NCBI GenBank assembly: GCA_947627085.1
Contig: CANQUO010000001.1
Coordinates: forward strand, 1-53,295
Origin: an uncultured Oscillospiraceae bacterium
GTDB lineage: Bacteria > Bacillota > Clostridia > Oscillospirales > Oscillospiraceae
Reading direction: 5' to 3'
DNA length: 53,295 bases
A program made the translations under genes and the position numbers. The notes below the pieces were generated by a model. It searched no databases. It had not been told where the DNA came from and was given only the letters and a program-made list of their open reading frames with translations. Below, piece after piece: positions 42,480 through 51,543 of this stretch (position 1 is the stretch's first letter; each line of letters begins with the position of its first letter).

Positions 42480-43508
42480 CTATTTTTCGCAGAACCGCAC
42501 GTATTCCGTGAATCGGACCGTAACGCCGAGGTCACGGGCGAGTTCAGCGATACCGCTGTCGCCCTCGTCGGTCGTCCAGGTATCCGTTACCATGCTGTCA
42601 ATTTTTCGGAAGCCTGCCAAAACCGTATCCTCATAGAGATTATTGAAAATAGACGGATAGTCTTTTAATAGAGCTTGTTGCGCATGATCCGGCAGGCTCG
42701 CCAGCGCCTCTTTTGTAACGAAGCCGTTCAGACTGACGAGTATACCGCCGGGCTTTAATACCCGATAGCATTCTCGCAGAGCAGTGCTTTGATTGCCGAT
42801 ACAATTAATAATTCCACCGTGGTCAGCGATCGCGTCCACCGTGCAACTTTCAAATGGTATATCGCAGAAGTCCAACGCCGCGTAGTACAAAAAAGGAGAG
42901 TCCAGCTCCTGATCCAGAAAGCGCTTCCACTCCTCCACCACGGTGTGGGACAGGTCACTGATGATGATTTGCGCGGACGGGTCGGCCTGGAGGACAAACG
43001 GCATATATCCGCCGCCCGGTCCTGAGCCGATGTCAAGAATTACACCGCCATGCTCCGCGATTTTCCGGCCAATTCTTAAATCGTTTGGTCGGCCCCGTTC
43101 ACCTGCAACACTTCCGCCGTTCCCGCTGTCTGACCAGCCCCCGGGTTGGCCCCAGGCGGCGCGCCAGTTTCGCGCGATCCAGCCCTCTGCCCGCATATCC
43201 CGCTCCCACTGTACACGCTCTGAGTTTGTTTCAGCCGGCACGAAGCAGGCAATGCCGTCCCTCTCCTCAAATGAACGGCTTGCGATATGAGCCAAAAAGC
43301 CGTCGCTCTCCAAAAGCTCATTCACGGAAACGCCGTAAAGCTTGGACAGCTCAAGCAGCAGCTCCACGTCCGGGAGCGCCGCCGCTGTCTCCCATTTGCT
43401 GACTGCCTGGGTGCTGACGCCCAGCTTCTCCGCAAGCTGGGCCTGAGAAAGTCCCATTCTGCGCCGGAAATTCGCGGTACGCTTCCCAAAATGCTGTTTA
43501 TTTATCAT
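42480..43508 (-). CDS. XRE-type helix-turn-helix protein fused to a SAM methyltransferase domain
   Basis: The 342-residue protein has an N-terminal HTH, MGLSQAQLAEKLGVSTQAVSKWETAAALPDVELLLELSKLYGVSVNELL (residues about 18-66). A methyltransferase domain follows, with motif I VILDIGSGPGGGYMPFVL near residue 158, IIISDLSHTVVEEW and YRVLKPGGILVSLNGF. Such fusions join DNA recognition with methylation of an unknown acceptor, perhaps a small molecule made under its own control. GAGGGG lies 8 nt before the start. The gene stands alone with its own strong terminator. Confidence 0.82.
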   Translation of the reverse strand: MINKQHFGKRTANFRRRMGLSQAQLAEKLGVSTQAVSKWETAAALPDVELLLELSKLYGVSVNELLESDGFLAHIASRSFEERDGIACFVPAETNSERVQWERDMRAEGWIARNWRAAWGQPGGWSDSGNGGSVAGERGRPNDLRIGRKIAEHGGVILDIGSGPGGGYMPFVLQADPSAQIIISDLSHTVVEEWKRFLDQELDSPFLYYAALDFCDIPFESCTVDAIADHGGIINCIGNQSTALRECYRVLKPGGILVSLNGFVTKEALASLPDHAQQALLKDYPSIFNNLYEDTVLAGFRKIDSMVTDTWTTDEGDSGIAELARDLGVTVRFTEYVRFCEK

Positions 43509-43648
43509 GCCATTCGCCCCTCTCCTGTATTGTGATAATCATATCATGTCAGCGCGGGAAAAGAAAGCGACGCGTATTCAAGTATTTAAGGAAGGACCTC
43601 AACCGCCGGTTGTCACATATCCGGAGCAGAACAGTGAGAATAGGATAC

Positions 43649-44668
43649 TTAACTGATATTTTCCAGGGGAACAGGAATCATAACCTCGCCTATCTTAATC
43701 GCGGAAACATCATTCAGGTTGATTGGAAACTGCCATTGATGGGAGCAGTTCAGAGTTGTACCGTCCTCCATAACTGTCCCACTGCCGCCGCTTTCTCCGA
43801 CCACCTTTCCGCTTTTCAACACTATCTGAATACCGTCCTCGATCGATAAGGTCCCGTGCTGATAATCGTATTGGAAGTTAAACCCGGTAGACGACAATTC
43901 AACATTCCTTATCATAACGGGGACCGCTTCGTTTTTACCCGAGTTAAACGCCATGACCTCAGTATCCGGTAACCGCGTCGCTTGTATCGCCTCGCCGCGG
44001 TCCAAAGAAAAATCAAACCTCCATTCACCCTCTATAACTGTTTCATTATTTCCGCATTGTAACAGGTCGGTCAATGTCAATGTGATATTGATGGGGCGCG
44101 TGCCGCTTTTGCTATCCAAGCTGCTTGTATAGCTGTATTCCATCAATATCAGGGCAGTTCCGTCGCCATCCCATTCACGGTGGCGAATTCCATATGCGGC
44201 AACGCTATTCTGGTTTTGTGCCGGTTCTGGAGCAAGATTCAGCGTCACGTCACCAAAGTCATACTCAACATTGTTTTTATGCTGTAACCCTTTAACTTTC
44301 AAGAGGATGAAAAGGTTATTTTTGCCTATCGTAGCGGAGTCGACAGTCACGGTCACATCATCTATTGTTTGGCTCATTCCGATACTTTGACTTAAGCGTT
44401 CGATAATTGCCGTTTGTCCCTCGCTCATGGCCTGGCCCGTAATTACTTTCCAATAATGGCCGAACCAGCTTTGTATGCTGTCGCCATATACTACCGCGGC
44501 GAAGCCGGCCCCCATAAGGAACAGGGCCAAAATGGCCGCCGCCAACGCAATAAGTGCGTGCCGGACCCGCCGGCTTGCTTTTGCGTTATAGGAAAGCGCG
44601 CTCTCAATGTACCGGCTGTCGATGTTGGAGATGCTGTTATACAGTTTTTCAGTCTCTTTTTCTTTCAT
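43649..44668 (-). CDS. DUF4179-type membrane anti-sigma factor
   Basis: The 339-residue protein has a short cytoplasmic part (1-35) and one membrane helix (ALIALAAAILALFLMGAGFAAVVYG). The extracellular part is about 280 residues: a helical piece with QSIGMSQTIDDVTVTVDSATIGKNNLFILLKVKG, as in DUF4179 proteins, then beta-rich sequence. It overlaps the ECF sigma gene by 4 nt (ATGA), the standard sigma/anti-sigma arrangement. The signal is unknown. Confidence 0.82.
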   Translation of the reverse strand: MKEKETEKLYNSISNIDSRYIESALSYNAKASRRVRHALIALAAAILALFLMGAGFAAVVYGDSIQSWFGHYWKVITGQAMSEGQTAIIERLSQSIGMSQTIDDVTVTVDSATIGKNNLFILLKVKGLQHKNNVEYDFGDVTLNLAPEPAQNQNSVAAYGIRHREWDGDGTALILMEYSYTSSLDSKSGTRPINITLTLTDLLQCGNNETVIEGEWRFDFSLDRGEAIQATRLPDTEVMAFNSGKNEAVPVMIRNVELSSTGFNFQYDYQHGTLSIEDGIQIVLKSGKVVGESGGSGTVMEDGTTLNCSHQWQFPINLNDVSAIKIGEVMIPVPLENIS

Positions 44669-45222
44669 AGGGAGTAGCCCTCCTTTTCAAGTGTTGATTT
44701 CAAGCTCAGCCTCAGCCGGTACATCCGCTTTGCCATACTTGCCGGAGAAACGCCCTCTCTCCAGGCCAGTACATTTACCGCCTCTCCGGCCCAATAGCGG
44801 CTTACAAAAAGGTCGCGGTCGTTTTCCGACAAGGACTTGAGCCAGGCGTTGATGATCTCGGTCAATTCCTGCTCTTCAATTTCGGCTTCTACGGAAACAG
44901 GAGACGGTACGCAATCCTCTAATTCGTTCAGGATTTCCTCCATACCCGTGTAGCGTTTCTGCCGATGGTTTTTCTTCCAAAGGTTATACGCGATATTTCG
45001 GACTACTCTCCCGAGCCAAGCGCCAAGCTTATCCGGCTTTTGCGGCGGTATCGAGTCCCATGTACGCAAATATGTATCGTTGACACACTCCTCCGCGTCC
45101 TCATGGACTGACAATATATTTAAGGCGATTGTGTGACAAAATCCGCCGTACTTCGCCGCTGTTTCCGAGATCGCTTTTTCATCCCGCTTGAAATACAATC
45201 CGATGATCTCCAAGTCCTCCAT
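44665..45222 (-). CDS. ECF-family RNA polymerase sigma factor
   Basis: The 185-residue protein has region 2, HEDAEECVNDTYLRTWDSIPPQKPDKLGAWLGRVVRNIAYNLWKKN, and region 4, LSENDRDLFVSRYWAGEAVNVLAWREGVSPASMAKRMYRLRLSLKSTLE. GGGGG lies just upstream of ATG 45222. The sequence fits the ECF group that goes with DUF4179 anti-sigma factors, which is the next gene. Confidence 0.9.
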   Translation of the reverse strand: MEDLEIIGLYFKRDEKAISETAAKYGGFCHTIALNILSVHEDAEECVNDTYLRTWDSIPPQKPDKLGAWLGRVVRNIAYNLWKKNHRQKRYTGMEEILNELEDCVPSPVSVEAEIEEQELTEIINAWLKSLSENDRDLFVSRYWAGEAVNVLAWREGVSPASMAKRMYRLRLSLKSTLEKEGYSL

Positions 45223-45589
45223 TCCGATCCCCCTTTCCGAGATTTGATTTTGAAGGCCTTCACCTGTAAAGACAACATTTCCGAGAAGATATTCCCCGGG
45301 TTTTCAAAATAATTGTAGCTTTTTTCAGTGAATATTTCTACCGTATCTCCCTTGCTTGGAATGGTGTGGGCGGGTGCCTTCATCTGTTTTATTTGTTACG
45401 CTTCTTTACCGCCCATGAGCGCTATACGAAGCGGCCCGACCTGCAGGCTGCGGTAGACAGCTACCACGAGGACGAGCATCAGGAACATCTGCGCCTCTCC
45501 AAAAAAATACCCACGCCACCCGCCAGATGCAGGACAAGGCTACAGAGACCATGGGAAATTTTATGTAGCAGATAATGTGAGGAATAATA

Positions 45590-45630
45590 ACGGGAAAGCA
45601 CCGGGCGCGTCCTGCCCGGTGCTTTCCCGT
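45590..45630. terminator. Strong hairpin of 17 bp
   Basis: ACGGGAAAGCACCGGGC pairs perfectly with GCCCGGTGCTTTCCCGT across a 7-nt loop. There is no T-run, so the terminator role is likely but unproved. Confidence 0.55.
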
Positions 45631-45678
45631 CACACGCGGGTTGGTCAACACATCACCGTTGGCCGCTGTTCAAAATCC

Positions 45679-45709
45679 GAATTTGTGACACCAGTGATGA
45701 CACAAATTC
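45679..45709. repeat. Inverted repeat of 9 bp
   Basis: GAATTTGTG and CACAAATTC are separated by 13 nt. It may be an operator or a weak hairpin ahead of the DUF6809-like gene. Confidence 0.35.
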
Positions 45710-45809
45710 ATAGTGCTCGCACAAGCGACTTTCTCCCTTCTGCCAAACAACTTCTTCTCGACTTTCAACCCTCTCTGCGGTATTGTGTGTTGCCAAGGAG
45801 GGACGAAGA

Positions 45810-46071
45810 TGGATAATCTTATCAACGAGCTTTATTACGGCAATCTCTGCCCGGTCGAGCAAATGGGCCGACCAACGCCGGAGGAAAAGGAAGTTTTGAA
45901 GCGAATACATGAAAGCTACGTGCGATTCTCGATGAGCAGGAGAGAGCAATCCTTGGCGCAATTAAAGACGACTGTCTCGATGCGGCGAGCTCCATGGGTG
46001 AAAGACGTTTCCGTGAGGCGTTCAACTTGGGAGCAAAGTTAATGGTGGAGATACTCACGGATAAATATTAA
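45810..46071 (+). pseudogene. DUF6809-like gene with a frameshift
   Basis: AAGGAGG lies 7 nt before ATG 45810. The protein begins MDNLINELYYGNLCPVEQMGRPTPEEKEVLKRIHE, the start of DUF6809-type small proteins of Clostridia. From there the matching sequence is in another frame, KLRAILDEQERAILGAIKDD to FNLGAKLMVEILTDKY, ending in TAA at 46071. One extra A in the run GAAAG near 45911 would join the two. The present frame instead ends at 46042 with unrelated sequence. It could be a true deletion or a base-calling error. Confidence 0.65.
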
Positions 46072-46154
46072 TCGATAGTTGCTTTTATCATTTGCCTTCC
46101 TTCAACGCATTGTATCAGGATTTAAGGAAAATATATATTCCTTCCCCCAATATC

Positions 46155-46183
46155 TTGCGTAATTCTACCGCCTTTGCTATAAT
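46155..46183 (+). promoter_or_regulatory. Promoter of the defence operon
   Basis: TTGCGT (46155-46160) and TATAAT (46178-46183) are separated by 17 bp, 42 nt before the Res start codon. Confidence 0.75.
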
Positions 46184-46225
46184 ATACAGTGGTTTTTTGT
46201 ATAAAAACGCGGCGGAGGGGTCGGG

Positions 46226-49102
46226 ATGTTTTACAGGATGATCGAGAGTGCCAGGGACAGGTGGTTTGGGTCGGAGGACTGTACGGTTCGGGACCTTGTT
46301 AAATATATGGAGGCCCGCGGACAGATGCGGGATGCGCAGGTGGACGCCATAAAGACGTACCTCTTTTTGAAGATCGCCTGCGGTTGCAAACCGCTTTCCA
46401 GGCTGTTTTCCGAGGGGCGCTTCAACTCACTTGACATCGCGGAATTAGCCCTGCCGGACAGCGTGAAAAATTACTTCAGGGTCCATCCGTCCGCCGCCGC
46501 GCTCTACGAATACGCCACGCTCAAAAGCGACAGGGACCAGCAGATGTCGCCGGAGCTTGAAAGGGTTTTGGCAACTGACCCGGAGAGCGTTGACTGCGCC
46601 TACTTTTTCCGCAGGTCCTTTTATAATGTGACTTATACCGACTATCTTTTCAGCCTGCCCATGGGGGCGGGAAAGACATATCTCATGGCGGCGTTCATCT
46701 ATCTTGACCTCTACTTTGCCATGAATGAGCCGAAAAACACGGCTTTTGCCCACAATTTCATCATACTCGCGCCTTCGGGCCTTAAATCCTCCGTGGTGCC
46801 CAGCCTGCGCACGATCCAGAATTTTGATCCCTCATGGGTGCTCCCGGAGCCCTCCGCAAGTGCTGTTCGGCGCCAGATATCCTTCGAGGTGCTGGACCAG
46901 GAGAAAACGGCGAAGAAGTCAAATAAAACCAAGAACCCAAACGTCCAGAAAATTGCGAACCACCAGCCCCTGACGGAGCTTTTTGGCCTTGTGGCCGTCA
47001 CCAACGCCGAAAAGGTGATACTCTACCGTATCGAGGAGAAAAACGGTCAGTTCGATATGCTGGAGGACAGCGAGGACGAGAAGGACAGGCAGGCCAATGA
47101 GCTCAGGAATCTCATCGGCAAGCTGCCGTCCCTCTCCGTGTTTATCGACGAGGTCCACCACGCCGTCAGCGACGAGATTAAACTCCGCGCCGTGGTCAGC
47201 CGCTGGGCCGAGAATGGCGCTGTAAACTCAGTAGTGGGCTTCTCCGGCACGCCGTATCTGGAAAAGCCGGAGAAAAACGCCGTGACGGACAAGCTGTCCG
47301 TGGCCACGGCGGAGATCACCAATATCGTCTATTACTACCCGCTCATTGCCGGTGTGGGCAACTTCCTCAAGCGCCCGGTGGTGAAGATCGCCGACATGGC
47401 CGACAGCGCCCGCATCATCGAAAACGGCGTCCGGGAGTTTCTTGACACATACAAAAATACCGTCTACCGTGACGGCACAACGGCGAAGCTCGGCATTTAC
47501 TGCGGCACCATTGAAAAGCTGGAACAGCTTGTCTATCCGCTGGTGTCGTCTGTGGCCGCCGAATACGGCCTTTCCCAGAATACCATTTTGCGCTTTCACA
47601 AGGGCAACAAACAGTACCCGCAGCCGGCGGACAGCCAGATGGAATTTGACATTCTGGACAAGCCCATCTCCCGCACGCGGATCGTCCTTCTGGTACAGAT
47701 AGGCAAGGAGGGCTGGGACTGCAAGAGTCTTACGGGTATAATCCTCTCTCAGGAGGGAGATTGCCCCAAAAACATGGTGCTCCAGACCTCGTGCCGGTGT
47801 CTGCGTCAGGTGGACAAGGACGCCCCGGAAACGGCCTTGATCTACTTAAATGCGGATAACGCCGAAAAGCTCAACGAGCAGCTTGAACAACAGCACCATA
47901 TCACCCTTCGGGAGTTTACCGACGCCAAGTGCGGCGAAAAGCTTCTGAACCGATATGACAGGACGAAATATCTCAAGCTCCCCAAGGTGGAGTTTTATCA
48001 GCTTTGCGTCCGATTTGATACCGTTACCGCCGAGCCAGCCGATCCGGGGCGGGACATTGCCGCCGCGACAGTTGGCGCGGAGCTTGGGCTTGAGACTGTG
48101 ACCACCACGGACCTCACTATGAAGCCATTTATTAAGGAGATCGACGATGCCGAGCGCGGCGAGACCCCGGCGGAGTTCACCCGGTGGTTATATGAGATTG
48201 CCCGGAGCAGTATCGGGACTGTAACTATGGAGGTCCTTCGTGTTTACAGTGACGAGCTTAAAAGGGTGTTTGATACTGTTACATACGAGCGTGACGGCAA
48301 CCGCTTTTTCAGCTCCAGATTTGACCGGCGTGTAGTTGAGGCCAATATTCGCAAGGCATTCAGCGACAGACGCTCCTTTGAGACGGTGGAGGAGCTCATA
48401 CCGGAGGAGGCCGGGCTTCTCAATATAGCAAATTTCAGGCCGATCGTAAGGACCGACGAGCCGGAGGCCTATTACCCCGACGAGAGGACCGTGGAGAATA
48501 TCATATTGGCCGATGCCGGAAAGCTGAAAAAGGACCCCAGAGTTGAGGAGACAGCAAGGGCGTTGGAGGAGCTGGGCAATAAAAAGATGGCCGACGATTT
48601 GAGACGCAAGAGCAGCTCTCACGCCCAGAAGGACATATCCTTTCACTATCTGCCCTACCGCACTGACAGCGGCTTTGAGCGCCGCTTCATGGACGAGCTC
48701 CTGCCGTATCTGGGCGGGGAAAAGCTAAAGCCGTTTGACTTGGAGCTTTACTATAACGGCGACAGGGCGCTTACCGAGTTTAAGATAAAGTGCTACAAGT
48801 CCGTAAACGGCCACTGGCGGTATATTGGCCTCTACACGCCGGACTTTCTCATCCTCCAGCGCCGGGAGGGGCGGATACATAAGGCCATCATCGTCGAGAC
48901 CAAAGGCGAGGCCTACGCCGACGCCCAAAGCTTCAAAGACCGCCGCGCCTTCATGGAGACGGAGTTTATCAGGAAGAACAACGAGAAATTCGGGTATGAG
49001 AGGTTTGAGTATTTGTATTTGGAGGACAGTATGGACGAGAAACAGCGGATGAAGATAGTCAAGGAGAAGATTGAGGAGTTTTTTGAGGAGGCGCTAACTT
49101 GA
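46226..49102 (+). CDS. Type III-like restriction enzyme subunit (Res), SF2 helicase plus nuclease
   Basis: The 958-residue protein has Walker A SLPMGAGKTYLMAAF (about 144-158) and the DExH box FIDEVHHAV (about 305). Motif III is SGTPY (about 338), and the C-terminal helicase part has GKEGWDCKSLTGIIL (about 493). Near residues 871-892 PDFLIL and IVETKG form a PD-(D/E)xK nuclease site. This is the domain order of type III Res subunits, which translocate and cut DNA with the Mod partner. The Mod gene lies downstream rather than upstream, with one small gene between. GGAGGGG precedes ATG 46226. Confidence 0.88.
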   Translation: MFYRMIESARDRWFGSEDCTVRDLVKYMEARGQMRDAQVDAIKTYLFLKIACGCKPLSRLFSEGRFNSLDIAELALPDSVKNYFRVHPSAAALYEYATLKSDRDQQMSPELERVLATDPESVDCAYFFRRSFYNVTYTDYLFSLPMGAGKTYLMAAFIYLDLYFAMNEPKNTAFAHNFIILAPSGLKSSVVPSLRTIQNFDPSWVLPEPSASAVRRQISFEVLDQEKTAKKSNKTKNPNVQKIANHQPLTELFGLVAVTNAEKVILYRIEEKNGQFDMLEDSEDEKDRQANELRNLIGKLPSLSVFIDEVHHAVSDEIKLRAVVSRWAENGAVNSVVGFSGTPYLEKPEKNAVTDKLSVATAEITNIVYYYPLIAGVGNFLKRPVVKIADMADSARIIENGVREFLDTYKNTVYRDGTTAKLGIYCGTIEKLEQLVYPLVSSVAAEYGLSQNTILRFHKGNKQYPQPADSQMEFDILDKPISRTRIVLLVQIGKEGWDCKSLTGIILSQEGDCPKNMVLQTSCRCLRQVDKDAPETALIYLNADNAEKLNEQLEQQHHITLREFTDAKCGEKLLNRYDRTKYLKLPKVEFYQLCVRFDTVTAEPADPGRDIAAATVGAELGLETVTTTDLTMKPFIKEIDDAERGETPAEFTRWLYEIARSSIGTVTMEVLRVYSDELKRVFDTVTYERDGNRFFSSRFDRRVVEANIRKAFSDRRSFETVEELIPEEAGLLNIANFRPIVRTDEPEAYYPDERTVENIILADAGKLKKDPRVEETARALEELGNKKMADDLRRKSSSHAQKDISFHYLPYRTDSGFERRFMDELLPYLGGEKLKPFDLELYYNGDRALTEFKIKCYKSVNGHWRYIGLYTPDFLILQRREGRIHKAIIVETKGEAYADAQSFKDRRAFMETEFIRKNNEKFGYERFEYLYLEDSMDEKQRMKIVKEKIEEFFEEALT

Positions 49103-49530
49103 GCGAATTATGGGCAATTATTCTCGGCGCCGAGTTGGCCACGGCCGGAGGTTTGACGGGTACTTTGTTTTCAGAGCATCTGAAGAAACGGGAAATAATT
49201 TATAATGACAAAAAGGACGCATATATAAAATTATTAGAGGTGATCAACCTTATATATATGAAAGGAATCGACCCGGCAAATCGCGAGCAATGTAGCGATG
49301 AGATTTTCAAGGAGACGGCAAAGGCTCAACTATATGCCAGCAAAAGTGTAAAAAAATGTTACGATGATTTTTTCACCGTAGTCTTTGGTTTAGGTCCGGA
49401 CGATATAGCCGGTGATCCGAAATTGGAGGAGCTTAAGGAAGAAATGGTCACACAAATACAAGAGGATTTAGGTTTCAAGAGACCCGTTGTCGTGAATCGA
49501 ATTTTTTATAAATTAAAAAGTACGAGGTGA
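49099..49530 (+). CDS. Small one-span membrane protein of unknown function
   Basis: The 143-residue protein starts at TTG 49099, overlapping the Res stop (TTGA), with GAGGAGG 7 nt upstream. The N-terminus (LWAIILGAELATAGGLTGTLF) is one membrane helix. The rest is charged and predicted helical (KKREIIYNDKKDAYIKLLEVINLIYMKG), facing the cytoplasm. I do not recognise a family. It is AT-richer than the flanking restriction genes. Its place between Res and Mod in a defence operon suggests an accessory or effector role. Confidence 0.7.
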   Translation: MSELWAIILGAELATAGGLTGTLFSEHLKKREIIYNDKKDAYIKLLEVINLIYMKGIDPANREQCSDEIFKETAKAQLYASKSVKKCYDDFFTVVFGLGPDDIAGDPKLEELKEEMVTQIQEDLGFKRPVVVNRIFYKLKSTR

Positions 49531-49536
49531 GTATAC

Positions 49537-51543
49537 ATGCCGATTAAATACATCCCCTTCACCCCAGAACCCGTTGACGGCCAAGCTGTCCTCAATTTCA
49601 ACCGCGTCCTGAAATACAAGGGCGTGGACGATACCCGCATGGTTCTCCAGCGCGGGATGCCGCTTTATGAGGTGGAGTGTACCGAGCGGGTGGGGGAGAA
49701 CCCGGACGGGAATATGGTCATACGGGGTGAGTGCGTCTCCGCCTGCGCCTATCTGAAGGAGCGGGGTATTCAGGTGGACCTTGTATACATAGACCCTCCA
49801 TTCGCCAGCGGCGCGGACTACGCCAAGAAGGTCTATATCCGCCGCAATCCAAAGGTGGCCGAAGCTATCGCTGAGGCGGAGAAGGAGCTTGAGGTCGATG
49901 AGCTCCGGGCTTTCGAGGAGAAGATGTACGGCGACGTGTGGGATAAGGAGAAGTACCTTAACTGGATGTATGAGAACCTCATGGCCATCAAGAGCGTCAT
50001 GAGCCCGACCGCCTCAATTTATGTGGAGCTTGACAGCCACATCGGTCACTATGTGAAGATACTTATGGACGAGGTCTTTGGAGAGAATAATTTTATAAAT
50101 GAAATAATCTGGAAGCGCACCTTTTCACATTCGGACGTGGGGCAAGGAGCGAAGCATCTCGGACGGCTTCACGATGTGATATTTTATTATACGAATTCGG
50201 AGGAATACACTCTGAATACGGTTTATACCCCATACTCTGAGGAATATATAAAGAATTTCTACAAATTCACAGACCCGGACGGCAGGAAGTACCGTCTGGT
50301 ATCCATGCTCGGACCTGGAGGGGCGACAAAGGGTAACCCGTACTACGAGGTAATGGGCGTAACACGCTATTGGGCATTCAGCAAAGAGAGCATGAACAAA
50401 ATGATCGAGAACGGGCAGGTGATACAGACGCGCCCTGGAGCCGTGCCACAGCGCAAAAGATACCTGGACGAGTCAGAAGGAGTGCCCTTGCAGGACCTTT
50501 GGATGGATATTCCGGCTGTGCAGGGCGGGGCAATAGAGAATACCGAATACGCCACCCAAAAACCGGAGGCTCTGCTGGAGCGGGTCATAAAGACCTCCTC
50601 GAATGAAGGTATGCTCGTCGCCGACTTCTTCGGCGGCAGCGGCGTCGCGGCGGCGGTAGCGGCTAAGCTGGGCCGCCGTTTCATCCACTGTGACATCGGC
50701 CTCAATTCCGCTCAGACTACCCGTGACCGGCTCAGAGCGAACGGCGCTCAGTTTGATGTGATGGAGATAAAGGACGGCGTTCAGCTCTACCGCAATCCCG
50801 TCCAGACCATGGAGAAGATAAAGTCCCTGATTCCCGGCCTTAAGAACGAGGACTCCCTGGACTCCTTCTGGGAGGGTGTCATCTCCGACAGCCGCCTTGG
50901 GACCGTGCCTGTCTATGTCCCGAACCTGATGGACAGCTCCTCTAAGCTTCTGGACGAGGTGATGATGAACCGCATTCTCCACCAGGCCATACCGGAGCTG
51001 GACGGCAGTATCAAGAAGGTCATCGTCTACTACATAGACATCACCGACGAGGAGGCTATCCGGCGCTTCATCAAGGACGACGACAGCACTCTGGTGGAGG
51101 TTGAGCTTCGGGACCTGAAGACTGTGCTGGACGATGTAGTGGTGGGAGACTACGCGGAATTTCACGTGGAGCGGGACGAGAGCGACATGTTTGGCGGCTA
51201 CAACGTGGTGATAGACAAATTCATCAGCGACCGTGTTACGCGGAAAATTGACGAGTTTAACCAGAAATCGCGCCTCAACTCCGCCAAAAAGCCCTTCAAA
51301 CCCATTGAAATCAGCGCCGAGGGTTTGGAGCTTATTGAGTACCTGAGCCTTGACTGCACATCAACGGAGGGCGAATGGCACTCCGACAGCGAGGTCAAAA
51401 TCGACAAGAACGGATTCATCACCCTGAACGGAACGAAAACCAAAGACTTCTGGACAGGGTCTATCCATGCGGACAAGATGCCTCTGAGATTAAAAATCCG
51501 TAATATCTGCGGGGATGAGAGCGTGTGGGAGGTGAAAAGGTGA
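49537..51543 (+). CDS. Type III-like DNA methyltransferase subunit (Mod), beta class
   Basis: The 668-residue protein has the catalytic motif IV LVYIDPPFASGADY near residue 85 and motif I VADFFGGSGVAAAVAAKLGRRFIHCDI near 364. Motif IV comes before motif I, the beta-class order used by N6-adenine Mod proteins. The sequence between, with EIIWKRTFSHSDVGQGAKHLGRLHD, is the usual motif V-VII part. The C-terminal 270 residues probably interact with Res. GAGGTGAG precedes ATG 49537. It gives host protection and, with Res, DNA recognition. Confidence 0.88.
   Translation: MPIKYIPFTPEPVDGQAVLNFNRVLKYKGVDDTRMVLQRGMPLYEVECTERVGENPDGNMVIRGECVSACAYLKERGIQVDLVYIDPPFASGADYAKKVYIRRNPKVAEAIAEAEKELEVDELRAFEEKMYGDVWDKEKYLNWMYENLMAIKSVMSPTASIYVELDSHIGHYVKILMDEVFGENNFINEIIWKRTFSHSDVGQGAKHLGRLHDVIFYYTNSEEYTLNTVYTPYSEEYIKNFYKFTDPDGRKYRLVSMLGPGGATKGNPYYEVMGVTRYWAFSKESMNKMIENGQVIQTRPGAVPQRKRYLDESEGVPLQDLWMDIPAVQGGAIENTEYATQKPEALLERVIKTSSNEGMLVADFFGGSGVAAAVAAKLGRRFIHCDIGLNSAQTTRDRLRANGAQFDVMEIKDGVQLYRNPVQTMEKIKSLIPGLKNEDSLDSFWEGVISDSRLGTVPVYVPNLMDSSSKLLDEVMMNRILHQAIPELDGSIKKVIVYYIDITDEEAIRRFIKDDDSTLVEVELRDLKTVLDDVVVGDYAEFHVERDESDMFGGYNVVIDKFISDRVTRKIDEFNQKSRLNSAKKPFKPIEISAEGLELIEYLSLDCTSTEGEWHSDSEVKIDKNGFITLNGTKTKDFWTGSIHADKMPLRLKIRNICGDESVWEVKR

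Larger units (their letters stand above)
45223..45809. other. Intergenic region with gene remnants and hairpins
   Basis: No intact gene. At 45410-45560 the plus strand encodes protein-like pieces (RYTKRPDLQAAVDSYHEDEH, and in another frame THATRQMQDKATETMGNF before a stop), consistent with a frameshifted relic I do not recognise. Two strong hairpins lie at 45590 and 45679. Confidence 0.4.

Noticed and set aside
45590..45630. Part of a CRISPR array
   Set aside because: The hairpin occurs once, with no repeat-spacer pattern around it.
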